64,000 bases of DNA, from NCBI GenBank assembly GCA_027924585.1, contig BSBM01000606.1:11351501-11415500 (forward strand), written 5' to 3'. Origin of the DNA: Larix kaempferi. Its lineage: Eukaryota; Streptophyta; Pinopsida; Pinales; Pinaceae. Below the pieces are notes generated by a model. The model searched no databases, was not told the DNA's origin, and saw only the letters and a list, made by a program, of their open reading frames with translations. Shown piece by piece: positions 23,580-35,413 of this stretch. The translations under genes and the position numbers were made by a program. Each line of letters starts with the position of its first letter. Within the stretch, counting starts at the first letter, position 1.

Positions 23580-24640
23580 CTCAAAGGGAAAGGATATGTT
23601 TCATTTTTTAACGAGCTTGACACAGGAATAGAACTCTGCTCAAAAGACTTGTTTCATTTTTTAAAGAGCTTGACACAGAAAGGGAACTATGATCATAGGT
23701 TAAGGTCCATTGATGGGTTCCTTCCCAACATGATGCCCAGAGGTTGGTAAATGCCTCCAGCATTATTGCTAGCGGCTTAAAAAGGTAGTTTTCCCTCAAC
23801 ATGATTGTTGACGGTACGACAAGTGACATGTCCCCCAAGCTTCATTTTGTATAAAAATGAATCTTGCTAACCCAACTACCAACCTGGATACTAATATGAA
23901 AATGTTCACCAAGGGGGGGAAAACGAGAACCAGAGGAAATGAAGGTTCAAGTTCGAACTCTAGCGAGAGACTCAAATCGAAGGGAGGGAGATCTATTTCA
24001 CTTTTACACAAGCTTGAAATAGACAATAACTATGCTTGAGGGGGGCCATCTTATTTTTTAACGAGCTTGAAATGGAATAAAATTATGCTCAAATGGATGG
24101 TTTCATTTTTATGCAAGCTTGAAACCAAAGGTAAACTATGCTTAGAGGGGTCTATTTCATTTTTTAATGAGCTTGAAATAGAATAAAACTGTGCTCTAAT
24201 GGATTGGTTTCATTTTTATGCAAGCTTGAAACCAAAGGGAAACTATGCTAGGGTGGTTGGTTTCATTTTTTAACGAGTTTGAAACATGACATAAACTGTG
24301 CTCATAGGAACCTATTTCATTTTTTAACGAGCTTGACATAGAACGGGAACTATGCTCATGTGAAATGGTTTCATTTTTATGCAAGCTTGAAATCAAAGAG
24401 AAACTTTGCTTGAAGGTTGGTTTCATTTTTTAACGATCTTGAAACATAACATAAACCGTGCTTGTAGGAGCCTATTTCATTTTTTAACGAGCTTGACATA
24501 GAATGGGAACTATGCTCATGTGAAACGGTTTCATTTTTACACAAGCTTGAAATCAAAGAGAAACTTTTCTTGAAGGTTGGTTTCATTTTTTAATGAGCTT
24601 GAAACATAACATAAACCGTGCTCGTAGGAACCTATTCTCA
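23580..24640 (-). repeat. Higher-order tandem repeat in T1 (160-bp unit)
   Basis: The plus-strand phrase TTTCATTTTTTAACGAGCTT and variants recur all through this stretch. Exact 160-bp steps are seen at 24261, 24421 and 24581, and each unit is made of three related blocks of about 53 bp. Looser relatives (CTTTTCATGTTT..CCAGAGCACG) run back to about 23030. The minus translation gives a repeated SLKNE motif, but I read this as non-coding structure. Tandem repeats beside the 3' LTR are a known habit of Tat/Ogre elements. Confidence 0.8.
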
Positions 24641-25285
24641 GGGGGAAGAAACCACTAAAACATGCGGATCATTTAGGGAATTTTGATGACTAGGAGCCAT
24701 ATGATGAGTGGGTGTCATGAAGGAAAGCTGATTAATGGTCACAATCCTCCCATCATAGGGAAAATACATCACTCGAAAGAGTGTGGACACTACAGCTTTC
24801 ATAGCATAGACATAATCACGTCCAAGGAGTAGATTGAAATCTAAAGGACCTTGGACAACCATGACATCAACATAAACAATTTTACCTCTCAACGTGATAG
24901 GTAACTGCGGGAGAATACCTAAAGTTCCGGTAGGTCTTCGATTAAAGGCCAAAATTTTGTCAGTCACTGGCACAAGCTGAGGGGAACCTATAGCTTTCCA
25001 AGCAGTTGAGGATAAAATACTAATAGAAGCTCCCTCATCAACTATCGTATGAAATATTTCTTTATCGAAAACTCCTACAAATATTTGAAAAGGAACACTT
25101 GAACGAAGACGAGAATCTGTTAGATCATTCCAATCAAAGGAGATGACCTCAGTACTTGGGGGGGGTCCTATAGGAATGGATAGGGTTTCCCCTTGCCTAG
25201 GACATTCTGAACTAACTAGGAAAACATCAGCGGTTTCCAATTCACTCTCACTTGGAAGATAAGAATGAGACAAAGATTGTGTCAT
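24638..25285 (-). CDS. T1 retroviral-type aspartic protease (retropepsin)
   Basis: A 215-codon minus frame carries the retropepsin signature. The catalytic loop is TIVDEGASISILSSTAWKA (D-E-G for D-S/T-G), followed by a flap region and the strand FNLLLGRDYVYAM, equivalent to the usual 'DVILGMDWL' or 'ILLGRPWL'. In gypsy elements this enzyme cuts the Gag-Pol polyprotein. The frame stops at 24638 and runs straight into the tandem repeats, with no RT after it. This is either a deletion or the layout of a non-autonomous element. The E in the catalytic triplet may be mutated. The frame is open, but whether it is expressed is unknown. Confidence 0.7.
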   Translation of the reverse strand: MTQSLSHSYLPSESELETADVFLVSSECPRQGETLSIPIGPPPSTEVISFDWNDLTDSRLRSSVPFQIFVGVFDKEIFHTIVDEGASISILSSTAWKAIGSPQLVPVTDKILAFNRRPTGTLGILPQLPITLRGKIVYVDVMVVQGPLDFNLLLGRDYVYAMKAVVSTLFRVMYFPYDGRIVTINQLSFMTPTHHMAPSHQNSLNDPHVLVVSSP

Positions 25286-25300
25286 GGTGACTGCTTCAGT

Positions 25301-26213
25301 CTAGACTTTCTCCAATGAAAGAGCGGGATCGAGTGGAGATGATAGCGACTCGATCACTTCACTCTCGGAAGGAAGAGTGGGATCAATTACAGATGAAACT
25401 GAATTGATCACTTGGTCAACCAGTGGGGGATTGAGGGACAACTTTCTATCACTTATTGGAAGCACCTGTTGAGAACTAGTAATATCTTCCAACCACCATG
25501 AAGCTTCATCCATGCTTGGACAAAGGTAAGTACAATGCAAGCCCTTGCATATCCAACAAGGCTCTACAGCTCTACCCATCTGACCTATCACCAATGGGTC
25601 ATTGGTTGAGGGAGTATCATCAACATGATGGTCAGAGTTTGACGATACAAGTGGTTTGGGGTTTCAAGACCACACTTCTGACACACGTGAAAGACTGGGA
25701 CAATTCTTGAGAAGGTGATCACCCTTGCAAAGTTTGCAAGGGAACTTTGTATTACGAGGTGTTCTCATAGAATGAGTGCCATCAGAGGTAGATGGTTGAT
25801 GCATGGTCTCTTTCTTAACCTTCTTCTTCTTAATCTTCCCTTTCTTCTTCTTCACACCTACCTTCTTACTAACATCAGAGTTTTCAGTAGGAGAAGAGGA
25901 AGAGATGGAAGCCGTTTCAACTTTCGATGGAGAAGGAGAAGGGCCACCATGAGATCAATGCTCATGTGGTGAAGGACCTAGGTTTGACACAATTGATGCA
26001 CTTGGTGTAACCGGATTGGAGAATAACCATACTGGTAATCCTATCGTCAATCCAGGAAGACTCAACGTGGCCATAAAGGGAGGACCAACAGTTCCATAAG
26101 GGGGAATAACAAATGGCATACCTTGGAAAGGTGCCTCTTAGTTGGTAGTCCCAAAAGATTCTCCCATATCTAGACTTCCTAAGAGTCTCTAAAGTACCAT
26201 ACAAGTCAAGCAC
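25301..26213 (-). pseudogene. T1 gag C-terminal part with two zinc knuckles
   Basis: Minus frames contain a lysine-rich run (25811-25855), then knuckle CKLCKGDHLLKNC (25700-25738) and knuckle CWICKGLHCTYLC (25520-25558). Both have C-x2-C-x3-H-x4-C spacing, one residue shorter than the classic CCHC. An upstream frame (26213-25962) may be more of gag. Frames shift between the pieces, so the gene is broken. The place between leader and protease is correct for a nucleocapsid region that would bind element RNA. Confidence 0.6.
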
Positions 26214-26536
26214 TACTCAAGTCTAAAAGCAACAAGCAGACTATGTGAATAGGAGTGGATTCAAAGTCTGGAACCTAAAAAGATTATCAAGACATTGCAA
26301 ACTGCGATATACTGCAGGGTCCAACAATATGACATGACAAGGAGGATTGGGACCGTACCCTTGCTTGCATTCCCGATTACCTAGACAGTACGTGTGTGCT
26401 AATCTCCCCAAGTGTTGTTCTCAGTGTATTTCTTTGCCAAGACGGCCAAATGGTTAACTTAGTTGGTTTCGTGAATCCCAATAGTGTCTCCCGATATACG
26501 CAAGGTACGTCGGAGCTCAAATCTGTAGTGGTGCTA
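26214..26536 (-). other. T1 interior, upstream gag or leader, cut by G2
   Basis: T1 sequence up to the G2 insertion point. The last five bases, TGCTA (26532-26536), are the left target-site copy of G2. The phrase CGATATACGCAAGGTACGT resembles CGATATACGCCAAGTACG across the insertion near 59081, consistent with one T1 body on both sides. Confidence 0.5.
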
Positions 26537-27788
26537 TGTAATGTCCCTTGTTAGGAATTTTATTAAAATGGCAATTTTTCACTTTTTTCCCTAGTTTGAC
26601 CTTTGACTAGTTTTGAGCTTTAGGTCCCAAAATTGCTCCAATTGCTCCCAAATCTTTTGAGAAGATATATGGATGATGTTAGAACATAAACATGTATTTT
26701 AGGGATGCTTTTGGACCTTTAAAATACTTCTACAAATCCTCTTTCAATTCTGGCCAATGTAGGGACCTTTACTAGTAATTTCCCTTTGACTAGTATTGGT
26801 CTTTAGGTCTCGAATTGACTCCAAATGCCTTCAAATATTCACGGAGGGTGTATGAATGATATTAGGAATTGAATATGATGTTCAGATATGATATATGGCC
26901 ACCAAAATACCTCTGCAAACTCTCTTAAGATTATGTACCAAGTATGCAATTTTACTAGTAATTTGGGGTTCAAATCTGCTTAGGGTTAGTACTGAAAATG
27001 GATTCCCAAATGCCTCCAAACCCACTCAAATTTATGAAAAGAGGTAGGTAATGTATTAAGTATTTTATTACGGTATCATGTGCACCATTAATTGATTATT
27101 ATATATTTTCCAACCCTCTCTCATTCAACTGCAAAAATCACCAATTTGACCCTTGGGGAAATGGCACTATTTCCTCTCCCAATGCAATTAAATTGAGTAA
27201 AAATACTTCAAATGTTCAAGTACAGTACATGAAACTTGTAAAATACATCTATGGCATTCCATTAATCACAAATGCATCAGATAATCATCCATTCATTCGA
27301 AATCATCATCAATACATTGGTTCACAACAAGGTAGTGGGGAAATGACATTGCTCTTCCATTAAAAATGAGATTTATACATTTCTATTTGGAATTTTGACC
27401 TGAAAATTTCTTGAGATGAAGAAAAGAGTACTTAATTAATATTACAAAATAAATGGGGCATGATGAGCTCCCCCAAAGAGTAAATAGCTCACCAAAAACG
27501 CCCTCTCTCAAGGATCAAGAATATGCCATCAAAACTGGAAATGGTTGAGAGAATGTGCTGTAATAGAAGAAACCATGAGCTGCCCTGTAGCTTACATCTG
27601 CAAATAAAGACTCCATTAAATCTCCAAATGAAACGTCTGAATGGCCTTTCCAATTTCCAACTTGGATGGGAAGCTTTCACCCTCGAAATTGGCTAAGGCA
27701 AGAAACTAGTCATCCACTAGATCTCCCTCTACACAAATGCAATTACAAATTCTACAAATGATCAGAAGCTGGTTTCATTCTTTGTTAT
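26537..27788 (-). repeat. G2 3' LTR, left piece
   Basis: Aligns end to end with 56983-58241 of the intact LTR. It stops at GTTAT (27784-27788), the target-site copy used by C3. The intact LTR shows the uninterrupted site TTTGTTATTGAAATTTAT. Confidence 0.9.
27784..27788. repeat. Target-site duplication of C3, left copy (GTTAT)
   Basis: Identical to 42831-42835. Both flank the C3 LTR ends. Confidence 0.85.
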
Positions 27789-28376
27789 TGTTGAGATATT
27801 GTAACTTCAAAGAATATTATATTTGTACTTTATTATTCTGGAGATGTTTCATTCCTCCTTGAAGATCTTATTGTATATCCGGAGATGTTTATTCCTCCGT
27901 CGGAATGTGGTAACTTGGGTTATTAGACTTCCCTAGTGGGGGTCGGCCCTTTATGTGTTATGTGGGTCAAAGGGTTATTAGACCACCCTAGAGGGGTCAG
28001 CCCAGTCAGCTATAGTGGGGTATTTAACCCAATGGTTAAATACGAGCCTACATGATTTGTGTAAAAGGCAAGTCAGAGTAGTGTATAAATAGAGGAGGTG
28101 TATTCCTCATTATACACACACAGTCACTCACTTGAGAGAGGTATGCTATGGTGGAGGAGGAGATCATGTCTTTGGTTTACATCTTTGTATATTGCTGATC
28201 ATATATATTGAGGAAGCTTTGCTGGGTTTTCTACCCCGTGAGGGTTTCCCAGGATAAATCTGTGTCTATTGTGTTTATGCTGTGCTTGTTGTTTCTTTAG
28301 TGATCCTGTATATGCTATTATTGTGAAATGGAATGCAATGATGCTATTTTTTGTCTTAGCATATTAAATCTTAACA
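27789..28376 (+). repeat. C3 5' LTR (588 bp)
   Basis: TG...CA ends. It matches C4 LTRs along its length with a short deletion after the ACACAC run. TATAAATAG at 28084-28092 is a good TATA box and is kept in all four LTRs (35093, 42128 and 42516 in the others). The GTGTATTCC region follows the TATA box. Confidence 0.9.
28084..28092 (+). promoter_or_regulatory. TATA box of C3/C4 LTR family
   Basis: GTGTATAAATAGAGGAGG is identical in all four LTR copies, about 295 bp from the LTR start, as expected for the U3/R border. Confidence 0.65.
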
Positions 28377-28388
28377 TGGTATCAGAGC
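28377..28388 (+). promoter_or_regulatory. C3 primer-binding site (initiator tRNA-Met)
   Basis: TGGTATCAGAGC directly follows the LTR end CTTAACA. Confidence 0.85.
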
Positions 28389-31284
28389 TAACCTGAAGGA
28401 AGGCAATGTATAGCACTTATGACACTTGCTTCACTTGCGACAATTTGAAGGTTTGGGTTTTACATAGCAAAACCCAGTCATCGTGGAACTTTAGCAATAA
28501 ATCCATTTATGCAAAGTTTCAGGATCTGAAAAGTTTACAGGTCGTATATAACATCCCCAAGTACCTTGTGCCCAAAGGGAACCCTCAGATTCATAGTACT
28601 CTGTGAGTTATGATCAGTACAGGTTGGGGTTTCTGCCTCTTCCAGATCTCAGTCAAAATAAGGTGACCTAGGTAAAAAGGTCATAACTTGGGATAGGAAG
28701 CTCCAAATGCAATTTCATAAAAAGTTATAGGTATTAAACAGACTGTACTATCTCAAGAAACGTTTTCAGAGGCCAAAGTTGAACCAGTGACACGAGGAAC
28801 GCCATATAAGTTTGCTCTCCTGTATTATCCCATAAACAGGTCACGTTACGACACTTGGCATAACTCTCTCTCAGAAACTCCAATTGAGGTCAGACCTGTC
28901 GGGATGGAAAGATGACAGGTTAGGATACGACAAAAAACGTTTTCAGACCCTATGGAGCAAAAAGTTTGGAGTTACAGTAGAAACAATTAGGTACATATTT
29001 ATGTCAAAATAGAATTATTTTTGGAGCACCTTCATTCATCGCTTCCGGAATTTAGCGTTTCTGAGAAAGTTAGAATTTTTGGAATCAGAATCCACGGCTG
29101 AATGCTACTCAGGAAAATCAAAATTTAGAGTCCAAGATCGAATTTTTTGGTTGGGTAGAAGACCGGGCTTGATCAAACCCCAGTTCGGGATTTTGATCAG
29201 AAAGATGGAAAATTAGGGCTTTAGCAAAAGTTGGAATCTTTAAAGTCTGTAACCACGGCTGGAAGCTCGTCAGAAAAATAAGAGTTTAGAGCCTTGGATC
29301 GAACCTTTTGATTGGGCAAAAGGGTGGGCTTCATCAAACCCTAGTTTGGGATCTTGTCTAGAAGATCCAGAAGTTTCGAAGGTAATTTTGAGGGGTCAAA
29401 TTTTGAAGATTTCAAAATTGAAGTATGCTAGTTTGATCAGCTCAGCAAGACACATCCTTCCATCCATTCAGATGTGTGGAAGTCAAAGATTGAATTTTTG
29501 GGGTTTCTCTAGCAAACCCTAATCAAGCTCCAGATCAAGTTTCAGGGGGAGTTGAGGCTAAGGCCTTACATAAGAAGACTACAAGAAGTCTCGACAGGAA
29601 TGACTTAAGGAGGTTCAGGTATGTCTTGAAATCTGATTCTTGATTAAGTTCATAATGTGTTTGCCTTCATATTATTTATTAGTACAATCTTGATTAATGT
29701 TAGAACTGTCGTATCACCCTAGTAACAGTATGAATGCATGTGAATGATCAAAGACATTCATTGATTAGGGCTATATGATTGTACTAATGCATTATGGTGT
29801 TGTATAAGGTTGATGTTGTATGCTAACAAGATACAGGTACATCACGAAAGACAAATCAAGTTCCATGACCATGACAACATAATCTTTGATCACATAGAAG
29901 TTCTACTTACGAGGTATGTATGACTTTGTACTATTATGCTTAACTTACAAGATACAGGTTCCAGCATAGGATCTCTAAATCATTGAAGAGAACAAAGAAG
30001 ATATTGATTAGGTATGTTAGACATAACTAAGCAGGTATACTAATCCAGGTATGTTTTCCTATTTCATGTTAGAATCTTACCTTGGGTTAGGATCCCTTAT
30101 ATAAGTATACTTGGTATGATTGGTTATGCTTATTCATAAAGTTAATCAAGGGTTTATGCACATTATGTCTCTTATCTTGATTGATGATTTAACTAACCAG
30201 AAGAGTCCCATGATCAAACAAGAATATGCATGAGTAAAAGAAAGCTTCCCTAAAAACCTGAATACTAATGATCATGACTATACATATTCAAGATTATATT
30301 GAGAATATACTAATGAATGTATGCTTGTGTATGAGATCATGAGGATGACACTAGTGCACACTTGAGCATGCACAGTGGTATAGAATGAATAGAAGTTCAA
30401 AATACATATAGAAGATCAAGCGGGAGGCAACCACACAAACTTAAAAGATAAGTATTTGAGTTGTTATTTCAAATAGTAAATAATATTGCTTGTATGCATA
30501 TTTGTATTCCTAGAATATATATCATGCTGAGTGTAAACATTCATAGAGCATTGAACAATATACTATTAACATGCATATGATTGGTAAGTTGGACAAACAT
30601 TCCATTATTGCTTGTCTAGAATGAAACCTCTTTGCTGACATGCTGAGAGCTGTGCACACTCTCGATAGTATGTTCTGGTAGAGATGGAAGGCATCTAGAT
30701 AGCCACTGTATGCATACATGATATGGAAAAGTGTTGTGCCAAAGTATTGGTCAAGATAGTTGTAAATGATATCTATATGCATAATAGCTTATCATGTCAA
30801 CATGATTTCATTATTATGAAGTATTACTAATCATGTACTTAATTTTGATATGTAGGAAAGATCATGAAGAATGATGAACACCGAACAAGTGATGGATGTT
30901 CAACAAGAAGATTTACAAATCAAAATATAGAAGGCTCATTGCTAGAAGATTCTGTTAGAAAGAGGAAGAGAATCATGACAAGATGTTTGCTCCAAGTGGA
31001 TAGATAAGACCATTCTCTTAATGGTGTAATTAAAGAAGAAGTGTGAATCAGGTTCTGTATGGGTACCCAGGATTGGTAGTCAATTGATGAGCTTAATGAT
31101 CATCATGGGTGATGTGGATCTCAACCTTTGCTACAGGGTTGAATATGGCTTCTATACACATATGACATGGATGCAAGAAGGAACTCACCATAGAGTTCGA
31201 ATGATTTTGAGGCTCATATCAGTAGACCCATCTGACGAGAGATGGCATAGATAGATATGCAGAAGATCACTCAATGCAGAGTTT
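28389..31284 (+). other. C3 long leader without retroviral genes
   Basis: A 2.9-kb stretch shared with C4 (35414-38500). It has a first frame of 67 codons (28406-28606) but no gag, protease or integrase motif. Two adjacent related blocks (about 29055-29205 and 29206-29360) share an AAATTTAGAGTCCAAGATCGAA-like sequence and the phrase CATCAAACCC or GATCAAACCC. Four splice-donor-like AGGTATGT sites occur at 29617, 29912, 30010 and 30047. It may be captured host sequence or a decayed gag-pol; I cannot tell which. Confidence 0.5.
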
Positions 31285-32240
31285 GAATGATGGACAATTG
31301 ACAGCTTCTTGACAAAGCTTGGGCTTTACCAGAAGTAAAGCTGCTCCTAACCTTTACCTTAAGGATATGGATGATGAACCTATCATACCATTATTGTATG
31401 ACGATGATCTCTTTCTGACAAGGAATGAGAAATAGATCATGAAAAGAAAGAAGAAGATGGCTGTAGAAATGAAAATGAAAGATCTCAGATTGATGCATTA
31501 CTTCCTAGGTCTAGAAGTATGGCAAGGCTCAGAAGAAATCTTTCTCAACCAGGGAGAGTATGCTGAGAAATATTAAAAGGACTTGATATGTTGGAATGGC
31601 CACTCTCATGGATTCCAACTTGATGTTGTTAGCAGATGACTCATTAGAGTTAGTGTATATAACTATGTACAGACAAATTATTGAGTCATTGATGTGTCTA
31701 ATGAATACTAGGTCAGATATATGCTTTGTTGTGAACACCTTGAATCAGTATCTAGTGGAAACTAGATGTGTTCACCTGTTAGTTGCAAAGCATGTGATGA
31801 GGTACCTAAAGGATACGATAGAAATTGATCTATGTTATCTTAGAGATCATGACTTCAGATCTAGTGTGGGATCAGCCATCGAGAGGATGTTATTGTCTGG
31901 GATCAGCCATGATCTCGTGGTTTAGCAGGAAGCAATCTAGTGTGGCTCTCAGCACAAGCAGAATATATGGATGCTTGCTCTGCTAGTTGTGAAGCGGTAT
32001 GGCTTCAGAATTGTTTGACATAAAAAAATGGACCCAACTGTGATCCTATGTGACAAACAGAGTTGTACCAAAATGGCAGAGAATCCAATATTCCATGATA
32101 AGTCAAAGCACATAGAGATCTGACATTTCAATTTACAAGATATGGTGCAGAAAAGAATTAAGACAAGTTACCGTTCTACTAACCAAACCTCTACCTCAAG
32201 TAAAGTTTTCCGAGACAAACTTAATATAGTTCAGAAGGAC
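31285..32240 (+). pseudogene. C3 copia pol end: RT palm remainder and RNase H
   Basis: In several frames: AAPNLYLKDMDDEPIIP, then LLYDDDLFLTRNE (the copia LLYVDDL active site with D for V), LRLMHYFLGLEVWQGSE, RSDICFVVNTLNQYLVETR, HLLVAKHVMRYLKDT, then NLVWLSAQAEYMDACSASCE (RNase H, usual SVALSTAEAEY) and LLTKPLPQVKF (end of copia pol). The RNase H first strand (usual DSDWAGS..DRKSTSG) is deleted near 31860 compared with C4. Stops and frameshifts abound. Integrase and the N-terminal part of RT are absent. Confidence 0.8.
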
Positions 32241-32248
32241 CCTCCTCG

Positions 32249-34576
32249 AAAGGGGGAGTGATGTGATCACTTATGATGAGATTGCCTGCATCAACAGTGA
32301 GGTCGATGATGTGGATACCTATATTTCCGATGTCGACAGAGAGGTTGGTGGATGGTCCTTAGACAGGGTCTAAGCTGACAAGGGGATTGCATCATCCTTG
32401 AACATATGTTCTAAAAGGAGCCGTAGACAGATGTCTCCGAGAAAGAAGAAGGATTGTATCATCCTTGAACACATGTTCTAAAGAGAGCCATAGACGTATG
32501 TCTTCGAGAATGAAGTCCTTCGTGGACATGTGAGGATTGAATGATCCTTGGATTTCAGTCCTAAAGTGAGCCGTAGACAGATGTCTCCGAGAAATAAGAG
32601 GGATTGTATCATCCTTGAACACATGTTCTAAAGAGAGCCGTAGATGTATGTCTTCGAGAATGAAGTCCTTGGTGGACATGTGAGGATTGGATCATCCCTG
32701 GACTTCAGTCCTGAAGAGAGCTGTAGACATGATTTCTCTGAGAATAAAGTCCTGAATGAACAGGTGGGGGATTGTATCGTCCCCGGACTTTGATCCCAGA
32801 ATTGAGCCATAGACATATGTCTCCGAGAATAAAGTCCTGAATGAACAGGTGGGGGATTGTATCATCCCCGGACTTCGGTCCCAGAATTGAGCCATAGACA
32901 TATGTCTTCGAGAATAAAGTCCTGAATGAACAGGTGGGGGATTGTATCGTCCCCGGACTTCGGTCCCAGAATTGAGCCGTAGACTGGGTCTTCGAGAATT
33001 GAAGATAGGACTGCATCATCCCTGGACCTCGGTTCAAAATGTACATGAGAGGACTGCATCGTCCGTGAACTGGGTTCAAAATGTACGTGAGGACTGCATC
33101 GCTCATGAACTGGGTTCAAAATTTACGTGAGGACTGCATCGTCCATGAACTGGGTTCAAAATGTACGTGAGGACTGCATCATCCATGAACTGGGTTCAAA
33201 ATGTACGTGAGGACTGCATCGTCCATGAACTGGGTTCAAAATGTACATGAGGACTGCATCGTCCATGAAGTGGGTTCAAAATGTACGTGAGGACTACATC
33301 GTCCATGAACTGGGTTCAAAATGCACGTGAGGACTGCATCGTCCATGAACTGGGTTCAAAATGTACGTGATGGGATTGCATCATCCCTAGACATGAGACT
33401 TGTCTTAAAGGTACGTGAGAGGACTACATCGTCCATGAACTGGGTTCAAAATGTATGTGATGGGAATGCATCATCCCTAGACATGAGACTTGTCTTAAAG
33501 GTACATGTGAGGACTGCATCGTCCATGAACTGGGTTCAAAATGTACGTGATGGGATTGCATCATCCCTAGACATGAGACTTGTCTTAAAGTGATAAGGAT
33601 TGATCATCCTGGCACTTGATCTAGATTGTATCATCCATGGACCTATGTCCTAAAGAGAGCGGGATTGATCATCCTGTAATATGATCGTATGTGTTGCAGG
33701 GTATGCTGCTATGTTTTGATGATAGATGTATTAGTGAGAATACATGCTTTTGATGATAGATGTGTTAGTGAGAATACATGCTTTTGATGATAGATGTGTT
33801 AGTGAGAATACATGCTTTTGATGATAGATGTATTAGTGAGAATACATGCTTTTGGTGATAGATGTATTGGTAAGAATACATGCTTTTGATGATAGATGTA
33901 TTAGTGAGAATACATGCTTTTGGTGATAGATGTATTAGTAAGAATACATGCTTTTGATGATAGATGTATTAGTGAGAATACATGCTTTTGATGATACATG
34001 TATTAGTAAGAATACATGTTTTGATGATAGATGTATTGGTGAGAATACATACTTTTGATGATACATGTATTGATTAATGTACTTGTATGGTTGAGGATAC
34101 TTGTACTTGTATAGATGATCCAGATGTTGTAGATCGAGATGATCTAGATGTTGTGGATCGAGATGATCCAGATGCTGTAGATCGAGATGATCCAGGTGCT
34201 GTAGATCGAGATGATTCAGATGTTGTAGATCGAGATGATCTAGATGATATAGATTGTGATGATCCAGATGCTGTAGATCGAGATGTTCCAGATGTTGTAG
34301 ATCGAGATGATCCCAATGCTGATGATCGTATGATGACGATGCTGATGATCATGAGGATCCAGATGTTGATGTTGTTGTAGCTGTTCGAGTGCTGCAGAAG
34401 ATAAAGACTCAATACTGAAGATGTTGATGTTCCAGTATTGAAGATGTTCCAGTAACTGCTTGACTTACTGATGATGTTGAGAAAGGTTCCAATGATTTAT
34501 AGATGTATCATGTATGATGTTGATGACTCCTTGCTCGTGCAGATACTGTTATAATATCCTTCTCATTAAGGGGGAG
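32249..34576 (+). repeat. C3 minisatellite block between two polypurine tracts
   Basis: Opens with AAAGGGGGAG (32249-32258) and closes with AAGGGGGAG (34568-34576), which abuts the 3' LTR. Between them are four arrays in order: units of about 75-88 bp with CGTAGACAGATGTCTCCGAG (about 32383-33000); 40-bp units around GGACTGCATCGTCCATGAAC (33007-33590, compound at its end); 34-bp units around GATGATAGATGTATTAGTG (33718-34075); and 24-bp units around GATGATCCAGATGCTGTAG (34111-34330). The last array leaves an open plus frame repeating D-x-x-D-V-V-D-R-D. C4 has the same order with different units and lengths. Confidence 0.85.
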
Positions 34577-34797
34577 TGTTGATATATTGTAACTTCAAAG
34601 AATATTATATTTGTACTTTATTATTCTGGAGATGTTTCATTCCTCCTTGAAGATCTTATTGTATATCCGGAGATGTTTATTCCTCTGTCGGAATGTGGTA
34701 ACTTGGGTTATTAGAATTCCTTAGTGGGGGTCGGCCCTATATGTGTTATGTGGGTCAAAGGGTTATTAGACAACCCTAGAGGGGTCGGCCCAGTTAG
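34577..34797 (+). repeat. C3 3' LTR, left piece
   Basis: Starts TGTTGATATATTG after the polypurine tract. It is interrupted after GTTAG (34793-34797), the left target-site copy of C4. Confidence 0.9.
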
Positions 34798-35401
34798 TGT
34801 TGAGATATTGTAACTTCTAAGAATATTATATTTGTACTTTATTATTCCGGATATGTTTCATTCCTCCGTGAAGATCTTATTGTATATCCGAAGATGTTTA
34901 TTCCTCCGTCGGAATGTGGTAACTTGGGTTATTAGACTTCCCTAGTGTGGGTCAGCCTTGCATGTATTATGTGGGTCAAAGGGTTGTTAGACCACCCTAG
35001 TGGGGTCGTCCCAGTTAGTTGTAATGGGGTATTTAACCCAATGGTTAAATACGAGCCTACATGATTTGTGTAAAAGACAAGTCGAAGTAGTGTATAAATA
35101 GAGGAGGTGTATTCCTCATTTAACACACACTCACTCACTTGAGAGTGGCACACTCATGAGAGACAGGTCTGCCATGGAGAAGGAGGAGCTTATGCTCAAG
35201 GTTACATCTTTTGTATTTGCTGGTCATCTATATTGAGGAAGCTTTGCTGGGTTTTCTACCCCATGAGGGTTTCCCAGGATAAATCTGTGTCTCTTGTGTT
35301 TATGCTGTGCTTGTTGTTTCTTTAATGATCCTGTATATGCTATTATTTTGAAATGGAATGTAATGCTGATATTTTCTATCTTAGCATATTAAATCTTAAC
35401 A
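34798..35401 (+). repeat. C4 5' LTR (604 bp)
   Basis: Same length as the 3' LTR at 41833-42436, with few differences. TATAAATA at 35093. Confidence 0.92.
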
Positions 35402-35413
35402 TGGTATCAGAGC
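35402..35413 (+). promoter_or_regulatory. C4 primer-binding site (initiator tRNA-Met)
   Basis: TGGTATCAGAGC directly after the LTR end. Confidence 0.85.

Noticed and set aside
24196-24586. Minus-strand frames with a repeated SLKNE motif that could be a repeat protein
   Set aside because: The frame simply follows the 160-bp tandem repeat and breaks between units. No start or conserved fold is seen.
32392-33119. Several overlapping minus-strand frames with repeated FIQDFI-type phrases
   Set aside because: They are readings of the minisatellite in the opposite direction to the element. Different frames are open by periodicity alone.
33007-33400. Regular 40-bp units that look at first like a CRISPR array
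   Set aside because: The units are head-to-tail with no unique spacers, in plant DNA inside a Copia element.
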